Source of the DNA: an uncultured Blautia sp.
Lineage (GTDB): Bacteria; Bacillota; Clostridia; Lachnospirales; Lachnospiraceae
Assembly (NCBI RefSeq): GCF_947654165.1
Contig: NZ_CANTKB010000003.1
Location: 120,350-184,349 of the forward strand
DNA length: 64,000 nt
Direction: 5' to 3'
Shown here: piece by piece, positions 24,499 through 33,623 of the stretch
Numbering within the stretch: position 1 is the stretch's first letter
How the letters are laid out: each line of letters opens with the position of its first letter
Position numbers and translations under genes: made by a program
The notes under the pieces: model-generated
Database searches by the model: none
Told to the model about the DNA's origin: nothing
What the model saw: the letters and a program-made list of their open reading frames with translations, nothing else

Positions 24499-26106
24499 AT
24501 GAAGCTGACTTTTATTGGTGCTGCTCATGAGGTGACAGGAAGCTGTTATTATCTGGAGGCAGCGGGGAAGAAGTTTATTGTTGACTGTGGTATGGAACAA
24601 GGTCCTGACCAGTATGAAAACCAGGATATTCCGGTACCCCTGTCCGAGTTGGATTTTGCCCTTTTGACTCATGCCCATATTGACCACTCGGGAAATTTCC
24701 CGCTGGCGTATGCGAAAGGCTTCCGTGGACCTGTTTATGCGACATCAGCCACTTGTGCTCTGTGTGACATTATGTTACGAGACAGTGCCCACATTCAGAT
24801 GTTTGAGGCAGAATGGAGAAACAGGAAGGCCAGAAGAAATGGGCAGCCAGAGTTCGTGCCGGCATATACCATGGAGGATGCACTGGGAGTGATTCAACTT
24901 TTTGTTGAGTGCAGCTATGATAAAGTCATTGAACTGGCGGAAGGTATTAAAGTACGTTTTGTAGATGCGGGACATCTTCTTGGTTCTTCCAGCATTGAGC
25001 TGTGGATCACAGAAGATGGTCAGGAGCGAAAGATTGTATTTTCCGGTGATATCGGAAATCTGGATCAGCCGCTGATCAAAGACCCTACATACATTAAGAG
25101 TGCGGATTATGTAGTGATGGAATCAACTTACGGTGACAGAAGTCACGGAGAGAAACCGGAGTATGTGCAGGCACTCACAGATGTTGTGCGGAAAACCTTT
25201 GCCAGAGGCGGAAATGTAGTCATTCCTTCTTTTGCTGTAGGTCGTACCCAGGAGATGCTGTATTTTCTGCGTAAAATCAAAGAAGACAATTTGCTTCCGG
25301 AATTTCCGGGATTCGAGGTTTATGTAGACAGTCCTCTTGCTGTTCAGGCTACGACTATATTTAAGGAGCATTATACAGAGTGTTATGATGAAGAAGCCAT
25401 GGAATTGATTAACAAGGGAATCAACCCCATTGCCTTTCCGGGACTCCGTCTGTCCATTACCAGTGATGAATCAAGAGCAATCAACTTTAATGATAAACCG
25501 AAGGTTATTCTTTCTGCCAGCGGTATGTGTGATGCGGGTCGGATTAAGCATCATCTGAAACATAATCTGTGGAGAAGGGAGTCTACGATTTTATTTGTTG
25601 GTTATCAGGCAGTTGGAACTCTCGGAAGGGCTTTAGTGGAAGGTGCTGCGGATGTAAGGCTTTTCGGTGAGGATATTCATGTCAATGCAGAGATTATCCG
25701 TCTTCCGGGTATCAGCGGACACGCAGATGACCAGGGGCTTATGCGGTGGGCTAGTTCCTTTAAGGAGAAGCCTAAGAGAGTCTTTGTGGCTCATGGAGAT
25801 GACCAGGTTTGTGATATTTTCGCAAAACGTCTGGAAACGGAGCTTGGATATTCTGCACTTGCACCGTACAGTGGAACAGAAGTAGACTTGCTTACCAATG
25901 AAGTTACGAAACAGACCGTTGGTATTGTAGTGAAGCGTACGGAGCAGAAAGCTAAGAGCAGGAAGGCGGCAGGTGTATTTGCAAGACTGGTGGCAGCAGG
26001 ACAGAGACTTATGGCTGTTATCCGCAGAAATGAAGGCGGTGCCAACAAGGATCTTGCAAGATTTGCGGATCAGATAAATTCCCTTTGTGATAAGTGGGAT
26101 AGATAA
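24499..26106 (+). CDS. Metallo-beta-lactamase/beta-CASP ribonuclease-like protein
   Basis: 535 residues. The zinc motif is HAHIDHSG (His58, His60, Asp62, His63). Further ligands lie in FVDAGHLLGSSSIEL and FSGDIGN, and the beta-CASP part ends with PGISGHADDQGLMRW and VFVAHGD. Relatives are CPSF-73-like RNases, such as YhcI/YSH1-type proteins, which cut RNA. The last 80 residues form a basic tail. Cytoplasmic. Its start lies 4 bases behind the palindrome. Confidence 0.88.
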   Translation: MKLTFIGAAHEVTGSCYYLEAAGKKFIVDCGMEQGPDQYENQDIPVPLSELDFALLTHAHIDHSGNFPLAYAKGFRGPVYATSATCALCDIMLRDSAHIQMFEAEWRNRKARRNGQPEFVPAYTMEDALGVIQLFVECSYDKVIELAEGIKVRFVDAGHLLGSSSIELWITEDGQERKIVFSGDIGNLDQPLIKDPTYIKSADYVVMESTYGDRSHGEKPEYVQALTDVVRKTFARGGNVVIPSFAVGRTQEMLYFLRKIKEDNLLPEFPGFEVYVDSPLAVQATTIFKEHYTECYDEEAMELINKGINPIAFPGLRLSITSDESRAINFNDKPKVILSASGMCDAGRIKHHLKHNLWRRESTILFVGYQAVGTLGRALVEGAADVRLFGEDIHVNAEIIRLPGISGHADDQGLMRWASSFKEKPKRVFVAHGDDQVCDIFAKRLETELGYSALAPYSGTEVDLLTNEVTKQTVGIVVKRTEQKAKSRKAAGVFARLVAAGQRLMAVIRRNEGGANKDLARFADQINSLCDKWDR

Positions 26107-26159
26107 GTTGTAGAATCTGTATTAGAAAATTTGTGAAAAATAATAGGACATCATGTAGG

Positions 26160-26207
26160 AGGCAGAGTGTTCACCACTTTAAAATGATGAATACTCTGCT
26201 TTTTTTG
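26160..26207 (+). terminator. Terminator after the beta-CASP gene
   Basis: GCAGAGTGTTCA (26162-26173) pairs with TGAATACTCTGC (26188-26199), one G-T pair, then seven T. In the rest of the 327-bp gap to the ABC operon I see only a promoter. Confidence 0.85.
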
Positions 26208-26281
26208 TGCAAAAGCAACAAAAAAACAGAAGATAAAAAAAGAAGAGTAAAGAAAATACACATGAAAGTAAAAAAAAGACG

Positions 26282-26310
26282 TTCAAAAACAAGAGAGGTT
26301 CTTCTATAAT
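26282..26310 (+). promoter_or_regulatory. Promoter of the sugar ABC operon
   Basis: TTCAAA (26282-26287), 17-bp spacer, perfect TATAAT (26305-26310), about 124 bases before the lipoprotein start. No clear cre (CcpA) site found. Confidence 0.55.
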
Positions 26311-26433
26311 TTTTTTTAGAAAGGGAATATGACACACAAATATTTTCCATATCCTGAATTCCGGGGCCTCATTCAAAGCGGTATGGAAAAAATTGTGTGT
26401 ACGGTATTCTATAGGATTATGAGGAGGATTATT

Positions 26434-27711
26434 ATGAAGAAAAAAATGCTTGGTTTATTGCTGCCATTGACCTTGGCAGCAGGGATGCTTACAGGATGCG
26501 GCGGTGAAGAAAGCAGTAGCGATGAAAAAACACTGACCCTTTGGAGTATTGCTACAGAATCAGACAATATGCATAGTTCCTATTTAAAAGCAATCGAAGA
26601 ATGGGAAGAAAAACATGAGGGATATAAAATTAAATTTGAAACATTTGAAAACCAGTCTTATAAAACAAAGATTAAATCTGCGGTAGCAGCAAATGAACTG
26701 CCGGATATCTTTTTCACTTTCGGAGGAGGTTTTTCACAGCCGTTTGCAGAGTCAGGAAAGGTGCTGCCACTTGATGACTATTATGAAAACTACAAAGATT
26801 TGCTTCCAGAAGCAGCACTGAAAAATCAGACATATGACGGAACGATTTATGGTTCTACTTTTACAACACCGGTTTCTATGATGTTCTATAACAAGAATAT
26901 TTTTGAAGAGAACAATATTAAAGTTCCGGCTACATACGATGAACTTCTTACCGCAGTAACTACATTAAAAGATGCCGGAATCACACCGATTGCCACTTCC
27001 GTAAAGGATACTTGGGTATTGGGAATGCTCCACGATGGACTTACATTGAAATCTGCTGGTGCTACAAAGTTACAGAATGCACTGTTGAAACAGGAAGGAC
27101 AGAGCTACAATGATTCAGATATGCTTCAGTCTGCAAAAGCAATTGTTGAGTTAAAGGAAAAAGGTGCTTTTGAAGAAGGTGCTACAGGCCTTTCCAATGA
27201 TGAAGCTGTGCAGCCGTTTCTTGATGGACAGGCAGGTATGTTCTTTACCGGTTCTTGGTTAGGTGGAGATATTAACACAAAATCTTATGATAAAGAGGCT
27301 TTTGGTGTTGCACCGATTCCAGTATTAAATTCTGAAAATTCATCTTTATCAGATTTCATGGGTGGAGCTTCTGATACGTTTATGGTTGCAAAATCAACAA
27401 AATATCCAGAAGTGGCTTGTGATGCGGCATTCGAAATTGCAAAATATATTTCAAAGAATGCATATCTGGAAGGTGTTGCAATTCCTGCTTGGAAAGTAGA
27501 TTACGATGATTCAGAAGTTGAACCGATGACAAAAGAGATTGCAGGTTACACAACAGAAGCAAATTCCTTTACTTTGTGGTTTGATACACTTCTTCCAGCA
27601 GAAGATGCAAACAAATATCTGGAACTCCTTCAGCAGTTATATACAGGTGGAATCACACCAGAAGAGTATGTGAAGGCAATGGCTGATCAGTTTGACAGCA
27701 CGAAAAAATAA
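26434..27711 (+). CDS. Sugar ABC transporter substrate-binding lipoprotein
   Basis: 425 residues, family 1 solute-binding protein (MalE-like). Signal peptide with lipobox LTGC, Cys22 as anchor. It then reads LTLWSIATESDN and has the usual binding-protein pattern (FFTGSWLGGDIN, PEEYVKAMADQFD at the end). It captures an oligosaccharide at the cell surface; neighbours point to xylo- or arabinoxylo-oligosaccharides. The frame is open to 26329 but ATG 26434 with GAGGAGG is the start, because an earlier one would bury the signal peptide. Confidence 0.92.
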   Translation: MKKKMLGLLLPLTLAAGMLTGCGGEESSSDEKTLTLWSIATESDNMHSSYLKAIEEWEEKHEGYKIKFETFENQSYKTKIKSAVAANELPDIFFTFGGGFSQPFAESGKVLPLDDYYENYKDLLPEAALKNQTYDGTIYGSTFTTPVSMMFYNKNIFEENNIKVPATYDELLTAVTTLKDAGITPIATSVKDTWVLGMLHDGLTLKSAGATKLQNALLKQEGQSYNDSDMLQSAKAIVELKEKGAFEEGATGLSNDEAVQPFLDGQAGMFFTGSWLGGDINTKSYDKEAFGVAPIPVLNSENSSLSDFMGGASDTFMVAKSTKYPEVACDAAFEIAKYISKNAYLEGVAIPAWKVDYDDSEVEPMTKEIAGYTTEANSFTLWFDTLLPAEDANKYLELLQQLYTGGITPEEYVKAMADQFDSTKK

Positions 27712-27721
27712 GGTATATTTG

Positions 27722-27760
27722 ATAATTCCTTTGGACTTCGCAAGAAGCCAAAGGAATTAT
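27722..27760 (+). other. mRNA hairpin between binding-protein and permease genes
   Basis: ATAATTCCTTTGG (27722-27734) pairs perfectly with CCAAAGGAATTAT (27748-27760). There is no T run, so it is better read as an RNA-stabilising or partial-termination hairpin of the kind that lets a binding protein outnumber its permeases. Confidence 0.65.
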
Positions 27761-27780
27761 TTGAAAGGAGAGGTTCCATT

Positions 27781-28662
27781 ATGGATAAAGTAAGACGGAA
27801 TAAAACAGCGTTAGTGATATTCCTTTTGCCAGCTACAATACTGTTTGCTGTTATCATCATCATTCCTATTTTCATGTCTGGATATTATAGTCTTCTTGAA
27901 TGGGATGGTATAACAAAAGGTACCTTTGTTGGTCTGGATAATTATATTAATCTTTTTAAAGATCAATCAATCCAATTTTCGAAAACCCTGTGGCATGCAG
28001 TGATTATTGCACTTTGCTCTGTTTTCATCCAGCTTCCTATTTCTCTGGGACTGGCATTAATATTGGCAAAGGGAATCAAGGGTGAAAGATTTTTCCTGAG
28101 TGTCTTTTTCATCCCTGTTTTGATTTCCAGTGTTGTCATCGGACAATTGTGGCTGAAAATTTACAACCCTAACTATGGATTGTTAAATACTTTTTTGAAG
28201 ATGGTGGGGTTATCTGAATGGGTACACACATGGCTAGGAGAAGAAAAAACGGCTCTGGCTGCGGTTATGATTCCTATTCTCTGGCAGTTTATCGGATACC
28301 ATATGCTGCTGTTTTATGCAGGAATCAAATCAGTTCCAAAGGAATTGATAGAGGCTGCACAAGTTGATGGTGCAACTCCTGGGCAGATTAATACAAAAAT
28401 TATCATTCCACAGATAAAACCAATTATCAGAATGTGCCTGATATTTGCAATTGTCGGTTCTTTTAAAACATTTGATATGATTTATGTGCTTACCAATGGA
28501 GGACCTGCACATGCTTCAGAGGTGCCTTCAACACTGATGATTAATCTGATATTTGGACGTAATCAATACGGACTTGGTTCTGCGGTTGCTGTAATGATCA
28601 TCATTTTATGTTTTGTCTTTGCTGTTGGAATTAAAAAGATTTTTAAAGTGGAGGGAGAATAG
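27781..28662 (+). CDS. Sugar ABC permease, MalF/UgpA type
   Basis: 293 residues, six spans. The EAA loop reads ELIEAAQVDGATPGQI, where the ATPase docks. N-terminal pattern TALVIFLLPATILFAV is typical of this family. GAAAGGAGAGG precedes ATG 27781. No ATPase gene in the operon, so a shared MsmK-type ATPase elsewhere probably powers it. Confidence 0.92.
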   Translation: MDKVRRNKTALVIFLLPATILFAVIIIIPIFMSGYYSLLEWDGITKGTFVGLDNYINLFKDQSIQFSKTLWHAVIIALCSVFIQLPISLGLALILAKGIKGERFFLSVFFIPVLISSVVIGQLWLKIYNPNYGLLNTFLKMVGLSEWVHTWLGEEKTALAAVMIPILWQFIGYHMLLFYAGIKSVPKELIEAAQVDGATPGQINTKIIIPQIKPIIRMCLIFAIVGSFKTFDMIYVLTNGGPAHASEVPSTLMINLIFGRNQYGLGSAVAVMIIILCFVFAVGIKKIFKVEGE

Positions 28663-28663
28663 T

Positions 28664-29494
28664 ATGAAAAAGATAAATGCAAAGAATGCTGTTAAATATG
28701 CTGTTTTAATTTTCTGGACATTTGTCAGCCTGTTTCCACTTTACTATATGCTGATGTTTTCCTTAAAAGATAACAGTGAAATTTTTGGTGCTAACATCAT
28801 TGGACTGCCAGAAAACTGGTTATGGTCTAATTATAGCAAAGCCCTGACTGCAGGAAATATGGGATTGTATTTTTTTAACAGTTGCGTTGTGACAGGTGCC
28901 ACTATATTGTGTACAATTTTGTTTTCTCTTATGGCAACATATGCTTTGGAACGTATGGTATGGAAAGGAAGAAAACAGGTAAATGCATTGTTTATGCTGG
29001 GGCTTACAGTACCTATCCATGCAGCAATACTTCCAGTATTTATTATATTGAGAAAACTTCATATGCTTAATAGCTACCAGAGTTTAATCGTACCTTATAT
29101 TGCGTTTGCTCTTGCTATGGCGATTATGATCTGTTCTTCTTTTATGAGCAGTATTCCTGTTGAACTGGAAGAAAGTGCCTGTATAGACGGTGCAGGAATT
29201 TATAGGATTTTCTGGGTCATTATATGTCCTCTTATGAAGCCAGCGTTTGCATCTGTTGCCATTTTCACATTTTTGCAGGCATGGAATGAATTAATGTTTG
29301 CAATTATTTATATCAGTGATGCAAAATTTAGAACACTGTCAGTAGGTATCCAGAGTTTGTCAGGAGCCTATACAACAGATTGGGGGCCAATCGGGGCAGG
29401 ACTTGTGATTGCAACATTCCCAACGCTGATTGTATATTTGCTGATGAGTAAAAAGATACAGACCTCTCTTATGGCAGGTGCTATCAAAGGATAG
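28664..29494 (+). CDS. Sugar ABC permease, MalG type
   Basis: 276 residues from ATG 28664, one base after the previous stop; the site GGAGGGAGA supports it, and the 17 extra codons upstream lie inside the other permease. EAA loop ELEESACIDGAGIYRIFW. Six spans. Pairs with the MalF-type subunit. Confidence 0.92.
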   Translation: MKKINAKNAVKYAVLIFWTFVSLFPLYYMLMFSLKDNSEIFGANIIGLPENWLWSNYSKALTAGNMGLYFFNSCVVTGATILCTILFSLMATYALERMVWKGRKQVNALFMLGLTVPIHAAILPVFIILRKLHMLNSYQSLIVPYIAFALAMAIMICSSFMSSIPVELEESACIDGAGIYRIFWVIICPLMKPAFASVAIFTFLQAWNELMFAIIYISDAKFRTLSVGIQSLSGAYTTDWGPIGAGLVIATFPTLIVYLLMSKKIQTSLMAGAIKG

Positions 29495-29535
29495 TAGTTT
29501 TATGATTTGAAATATCAAAAAAAGGAGTGGCACAC

Positions 29536-31044
29536 ATGGAGGCAAAGCTAAAAATTGCAGAAGAGTTTGCGTTTGCTGCAGTGGATTCAAGGTTATATGG
29601 TTCTTTTGTAGAACATCTTGGCAGGATTATTTATGGTGGGATTTATGATCCCGAAGCACCAGATAGTGATGAAAAAGGATTTAGAAAAGACGTTATTCAA
29701 GCAGTAAAAGGGTTGAACACTCCGATTATCAGGTATCCGGGTGGAAATTACGTTTCCAATTACAGGTGGGAGGATAGTGTAGGGCCAGTGGAAAAACGCC
29801 CTAAAAAAATCGACCTGTCCTGGAAAAGTATCGAGCCGAATATTGTTGGTCTGGCTGAGTTCGAGGCTTGGACAAAAAAGGTGGACTCTTCCATTAATAT
29901 GGCGGTAAATCTTGGAACCAGAGGAATTGAAGATGCAAGAAATTTGATTGAATATTGTAATTTTGACGGGGATTCTTATTATGCAAATCTAAGAAGAGAG
30001 CATGGCCATCCTGAACCATATAAGTTTAAGACATGGTGTCTTGGAAATGAGATGGATGGACCTTGGCAGGTAGGGCACAAGGATGCTGTGGAGTATGGAA
30101 AGTTGGCAAATGAAGTTGCTAAAGCCATGAAAACGGTAGATGACAGTATTGAATTAGTAGTCTGCGGAAGCTCGGGACTGGAAATGGACACATTTGGTGA
30201 CTGGGAACTGAAGGTGCTTGAAGAGTGTTACGAAAATGTGGATTTTTTATCTCTTCACCAATATTATGGAAATGAAGAAGATGACCTGGAAAATTATCTG
30301 GCGAAGTCAGAAGGAATGGATCGGTTTATTTCTGGGGTGACAGCTATTTGTGATGCTGTGAAAGCAAAAAAGAAAACAGATAAAACGATAAATCTTTCTT
30401 TTGATGAATGGAACATATGGTATCATTCCAAAGGAGAAGAAGAGGCAAACAAAAACTGGTCGGTAGCTCCTCATTTGCTAGAAGAAATTTATAACTTTGA
30501 AGATGCATTGGTTATAGGGTGTCTTTTGATTACATTACTGAAACATGCAGACCGTGTTAAAATTGCTTGTCTTGCACAATTAGTTAATGTGCTGGCACCT
30601 ATTATGACAGAGGAAAATGGAGAAATGTGGAGACAAACTACGTATTTTCCATTTGCCCAGGTTTCCAATTATGGAAAAGGCAAGGTTCTGACTCCGTATG
30701 TAGCAGTAGATACTTATGACTGTAAAGAATGGAAAAATGTAAAGAAAGTTGAGACCATAGCAGTCTTAAACGAAGAACTCAAGGAATTGGTAGTCTTTGC
30801 AGTAAATCGAAGTCGGGAAATGTGCAGATTTTCAGTGGATAGTCTGGATATTCCGTTAGATTTTATTGTCCAGTTCAGCGAGATGGAGGGATTTGATATC
30901 AAACAAACAAATTCCGTACAAAATGAAATGGTTATCCCAAAAGATTCAAAAAATATTGTAATAGAAGATAACAGTATTTCTGCTGTTTTACAGCCTCTAT
31001 CATGGAATATGATTAGAATAAAAATACAGGAGAGTTTCTTTTGA
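29536..31044 (+). CDS. GH51 alpha-L-arabinofuranosidase
   Basis: 502 residues from ATG 29536 (AAAGGAG 8 bases before; a GTG at 29527 falls inside that site). Acid/base Glu172 sits in LGNEMDGPWQ and nucleophile Glu291 in SFDEWNIWY. The start of the barrel reads YGSFVEHLGR. It removes arabinofuranose side groups from arabinoxylan or arabinan oligosaccharides. No signal peptide, so it acts after uptake through the ABC system upstream. Confidence 0.95.
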   Translation: MEAKLKIAEEFAFAAVDSRLYGSFVEHLGRIIYGGIYDPEAPDSDEKGFRKDVIQAVKGLNTPIIRYPGGNYVSNYRWEDSVGPVEKRPKKIDLSWKSIEPNIVGLAEFEAWTKKVDSSINMAVNLGTRGIEDARNLIEYCNFDGDSYYANLRREHGHPEPYKFKTWCLGNEMDGPWQVGHKDAVEYGKLANEVAKAMKTVDDSIELVVCGSSGLEMDTFGDWELKVLEECYENVDFLSLHQYYGNEEDDLENYLAKSEGMDRFISGVTAICDAVKAKKKTDKTINLSFDEWNIWYHSKGEEEANKNWSVAPHLLEEIYNFEDALVIGCLLITLLKHADRVKIACLAQLVNVLAPIMTEENGEMWRQTTYFPFAQVSNYGKGKVLTPYVAVDTYDCKEWKNVKKVETIAVLNEELKELVVFAVNRSREMCRFSVDSLDIPLDFIVQFSEMEGFDIKQTNSVQNEMVIPKDSKNIVIEDNSISAVLQPLSWNMIRIKIQESFF

Positions 31045-31050
31045 TTTTAT

Positions 31051-31078
31051 TTGTTTTTCGTTTTTTAATGTGTATAAT
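31051..31078 (+). promoter_or_regulatory. Promoter of the yesM-yesN pair
   Basis: TTGTTT (31051-31056), 16-bp spacer, TATAAT (31073-31078), 36 bases before the kinase start. Confidence 0.55.
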
Positions 31079-31114
31079 GTAAGTAAATTCTACAATATTG
31101 GATGGTAAACAGAT

Positions 31115-32848
31115 ATGAAAAAATGGGTACATAAAATTAGGGAATGGTATTCTTCACGCAAATTAAGAGAAAAAACAACAGCTTTATTTGCAATAATTTT
31201 ATGTACCTATATTTTGCTTTTTTTAGGGCTGTATCAGTTTGGAATCAAAGCAAATATGAAGGAATACATCTATAATGCAAATAAAGATGTGCTTAATTCT
31301 GTTGAGAAAAATATAACGGACAGTTTTCAGGATAGTAGTACGGTAAGTAAATGGATCATGAACAGCAAGGAAATTTTGGCTTATCTGAACACAGATGACG
31401 AAAATAATTCTCAGATTATTTATGATGCATTGACTTCAATTTATACGTTTGTAACTACAGAGAATGATCTGTCATCAGTCTATATATTCAGAAATGATGG
31501 AAATTATATCAGCATAAATAATGGTGTTACCTATGTAGATAAGAATCAGATGGATGAAGACTGGTACGAAGAGATTGAGGATGCAAATGGCGGCTATGTG
31601 ATAAAAATTAATGGTGGAGGCATCTTCCGGCAAAGTTCAGACAAACCATTGGTTTCTTTAATTCGTGTGATACATGATATCAATACACAAAAGCCTGTTG
31701 GGATTATTGCAATTAATTATTTTAATGATATCTTAAAGAATGCATACTCAAAATTCGATGACAATAAAAAAGAATTTATTATGTTTGATCTTCAGGGAAA
31801 TAAAATAGAGGGTTCTGAAGAACTGGCAGAGTATTCGGAAATAATTAAAAAAGGAAATATATCCAAGAAGGTTACGGAGATTGATAAGAATATTTTCAGC
31901 AAAAGAATTCCAGGCACACCAGTAGTAATGGTAGAAAAAGATAATACAACAGCATTTCAAGTGGTTACTCCTCAGATTATTACTGCAATTGTTGTGTTTG
32001 TTTTTGTTACACTTCTGGGCTTTTTTGTTATCGGTCTGTTTATCAAATTTTCCATTACAAATCCAGTGGAGAGCCTGGTGCGTTCCATGAGGGAAGTGAA
32101 AAATGGATGGTTGAGGCGTGTGAGCATCAAACTTCCAGATGATGAGATTGGAGAACTGAAAAACAGCTACAATACTATGCTGGTAGAAATCAACAGGCTG
32201 ATCGATGTTATCGTTGAAAAAGAAACAGCTTATCAAAAAGCAGAATTAAATGCACTGCAAGAACAGATTAAACCACATTTTCTCTATAATACGCTGGAAA
32301 CCATTGCACTATTGGCACTTGAAAAACCGAGAGAGGAAGTTTATGATGCCATTGAAACACTGGGGGATTTCTACAGAAAGTTCCTTAGCAAAGGGCGGGA
32401 ACAGATTACTCTGTCAGATGAGTTTGAAATAGCAAAAAACTACCTTAAATTACAGGAATTACGTTACGGGGATATCTTTCGTGCAACTTATGAATTAGAC
32501 GAAAAAGTAAAGCATGTTCTGATTCCAAGGCTGATTCTTCAGCCTTTGGTGGAGAACGCAATTTACCACGGAATCAGACCAAAAGGAGAAAAGGGAGATA
32601 TTTTAATTGAAGCAAAACTGCAAGAGCAGGAACTGGTCATAAAAGTGAGGGATACAGGCATTGGGGCAAGTCAGACCTGGATATCGGAAGTAATGTCAAA
32701 GGAAGGACAAAGCTTTGGATTAAAAAGTACATTGGAAAGAATTTCTAAATATTATCGTGATAGGTCAAGCTATCATATTTCAAGTGAAGAGGGATATTAC
32801 TTTGAAGTAGACATTTATATCCCGGTTGAAGAACTGACATATGTATAA
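31115..32848 (+). CDS. YesM-type sensor histidine kinase
   Basis: 577 residues. A span at about 22-43, an extracytoplasmic sensor domain to about 285, a second span (about 287-312), then HAMP and a His-kinase domain with His388 in IKPHFLYNTLE. The ATP lobe follows (LVENAIYHGIRP, DTGIGA). Class typical for sensing carbohydrates. It is the likely switch for the surrounding arabinoxylan genes, with the response regulator 16 bases downstream. Confidence 0.92.
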   Translation: MKKWVHKIREWYSSRKLREKTTALFAIILCTYILLFLGLYQFGIKANMKEYIYNANKDVLNSVEKNITDSFQDSSTVSKWIMNSKEILAYLNTDDENNSQIIYDALTSIYTFVTTENDLSSVYIFRNDGNYISINNGVTYVDKNQMDEDWYEEIEDANGGYVIKINGGGIFRQSSDKPLVSLIRVIHDINTQKPVGIIAINYFNDILKNAYSKFDDNKKEFIMFDLQGNKIEGSEELAEYSEIIKKGNISKKVTEIDKNIFSKRIPGTPVVMVEKDNTTAFQVVTPQIITAIVVFVFVTLLGFFVIGLFIKFSITNPVESLVRSMREVKNGWLRRVSIKLPDDEIGELKNSYNTMLVEINRLIDVIVEKETAYQKAELNALQEQIKPHFLYNTLETIALLALEKPREEVYDAIETLGDFYRKFLSKGREQITLSDEFEIAKNYLKLQELRYGDIFRATYELDEKVKHVLIPRLILQPLVENAIYHGIRPKGEKGDILIEAKLQEQELVIKVRDTGIGASQTWISEVMSKEGQSFGLKSTLERISKYYRDRSSYHISSEEGYYFEVDIYIPVEELTYV

Positions 32849-32864
32849 CAGTGGAGAGGGACTT

Positions 32865-33605
32865 ATGTATCGTGTAATGATCGTGGATGATGAAGCAGCG
32901 ATTCGAAATTTGCTGAAAAAAACAATTAAGTGGGAAGCGATGAATCTTCATGTTGAAGGAGAGGCGGCAAGCGGTGTTGAAGCAATCAATATTATTGACG
33001 AAATCCGGCCAGATATCATCTTTGTTGATATAGAAATGCCATTTATGAATGGGATAGAATTTGCCGGGCTTGCAATCAAGAGATATCCCAAATTAAAGAT
33101 TATCATACTGACTGCATATGATGAATTTAATTACGCAAAGGCATGTATTGGTATCGGAGTCAGCAATTATTGTCTAAAGCCAATCGTGCGGAAAGAAATC
33201 AATGAAGCACTTCAAAAAGTGATAGAGCAACTTGACAAAGAAAAGACTCAGGATGAGCTAGAGGAAGTGACAGATGAGATGTGCGGATACAGCCTTTCTG
33301 TAGAAAATATTGTCAGGTATATGAGGGAAAATTATGATGATAAAACATTGAATTTAACTTCTGTTGCTAAGATGTTTGGATTTAATTCGTCTTATTTGAG
33401 CCGTAAATTTAAAGAAGAAACAGGACAGGGATTATCTGCCTATCTTACAGAAATAAGAATGGAAAAGGCGAAAGAATTAGCAAAAAAGGGAACTGTCATG
33501 TACATGACAGCACAAAAAGTGGGCATACCCGATCCGAATTATTTTGGAAAACTTTTCAAAAAATATGTAGGGACTGCATACTCAGCATATCAGACAGAAA
33601 AATAA
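32865..33605 (+). CDS. YesN-type response regulator with AraC DNA-binding domain
   Basis: 246 residues from ATG 32865 (GAGAGGG upstream). Receiver domain with Asp55 in FVDIEMPF, acidic pair VDDE at the start and Lys in CLKPI. The C-terminal AraC domain (about 150-245) has two helix-turn-helix units, ending DPNYFGKLFKKYVGTAYSAY. Expected to activate the importer and glycosidases when the kinase senses its sugar. Confidence 0.92.
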   Translation: MYRVMIVDDEAAIRNLLKKTIKWEAMNLHVEGEAASGVEAINIIDEIRPDIIFVDIEMPFMNGIEFAGLAIKRYPKLKIIILTAYDEFNYAKACIGIGVSNYCLKPIVRKEINEALQKVIEQLDKEKTQDELEEVTDEMCGYSLSVENIVRYMRENYDDKTLNLTSVAKMFGFNSSYLSRKFKEETGQGLSAYLTEIRMEKAKELAKKGTVMYMTAQKVGIPDPNYFGKLFKKYVGTAYSAYQTEK

Positions 33606-33623
33606 AATGGAAGGAGTTTTACA

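Noticed and set aside
26329..26433. Longer N-terminus of the sugar-binding lipoprotein
   Set aside because: It would place 35 residues before the signal peptide; the RBS and lipobox fit ATG 26434.
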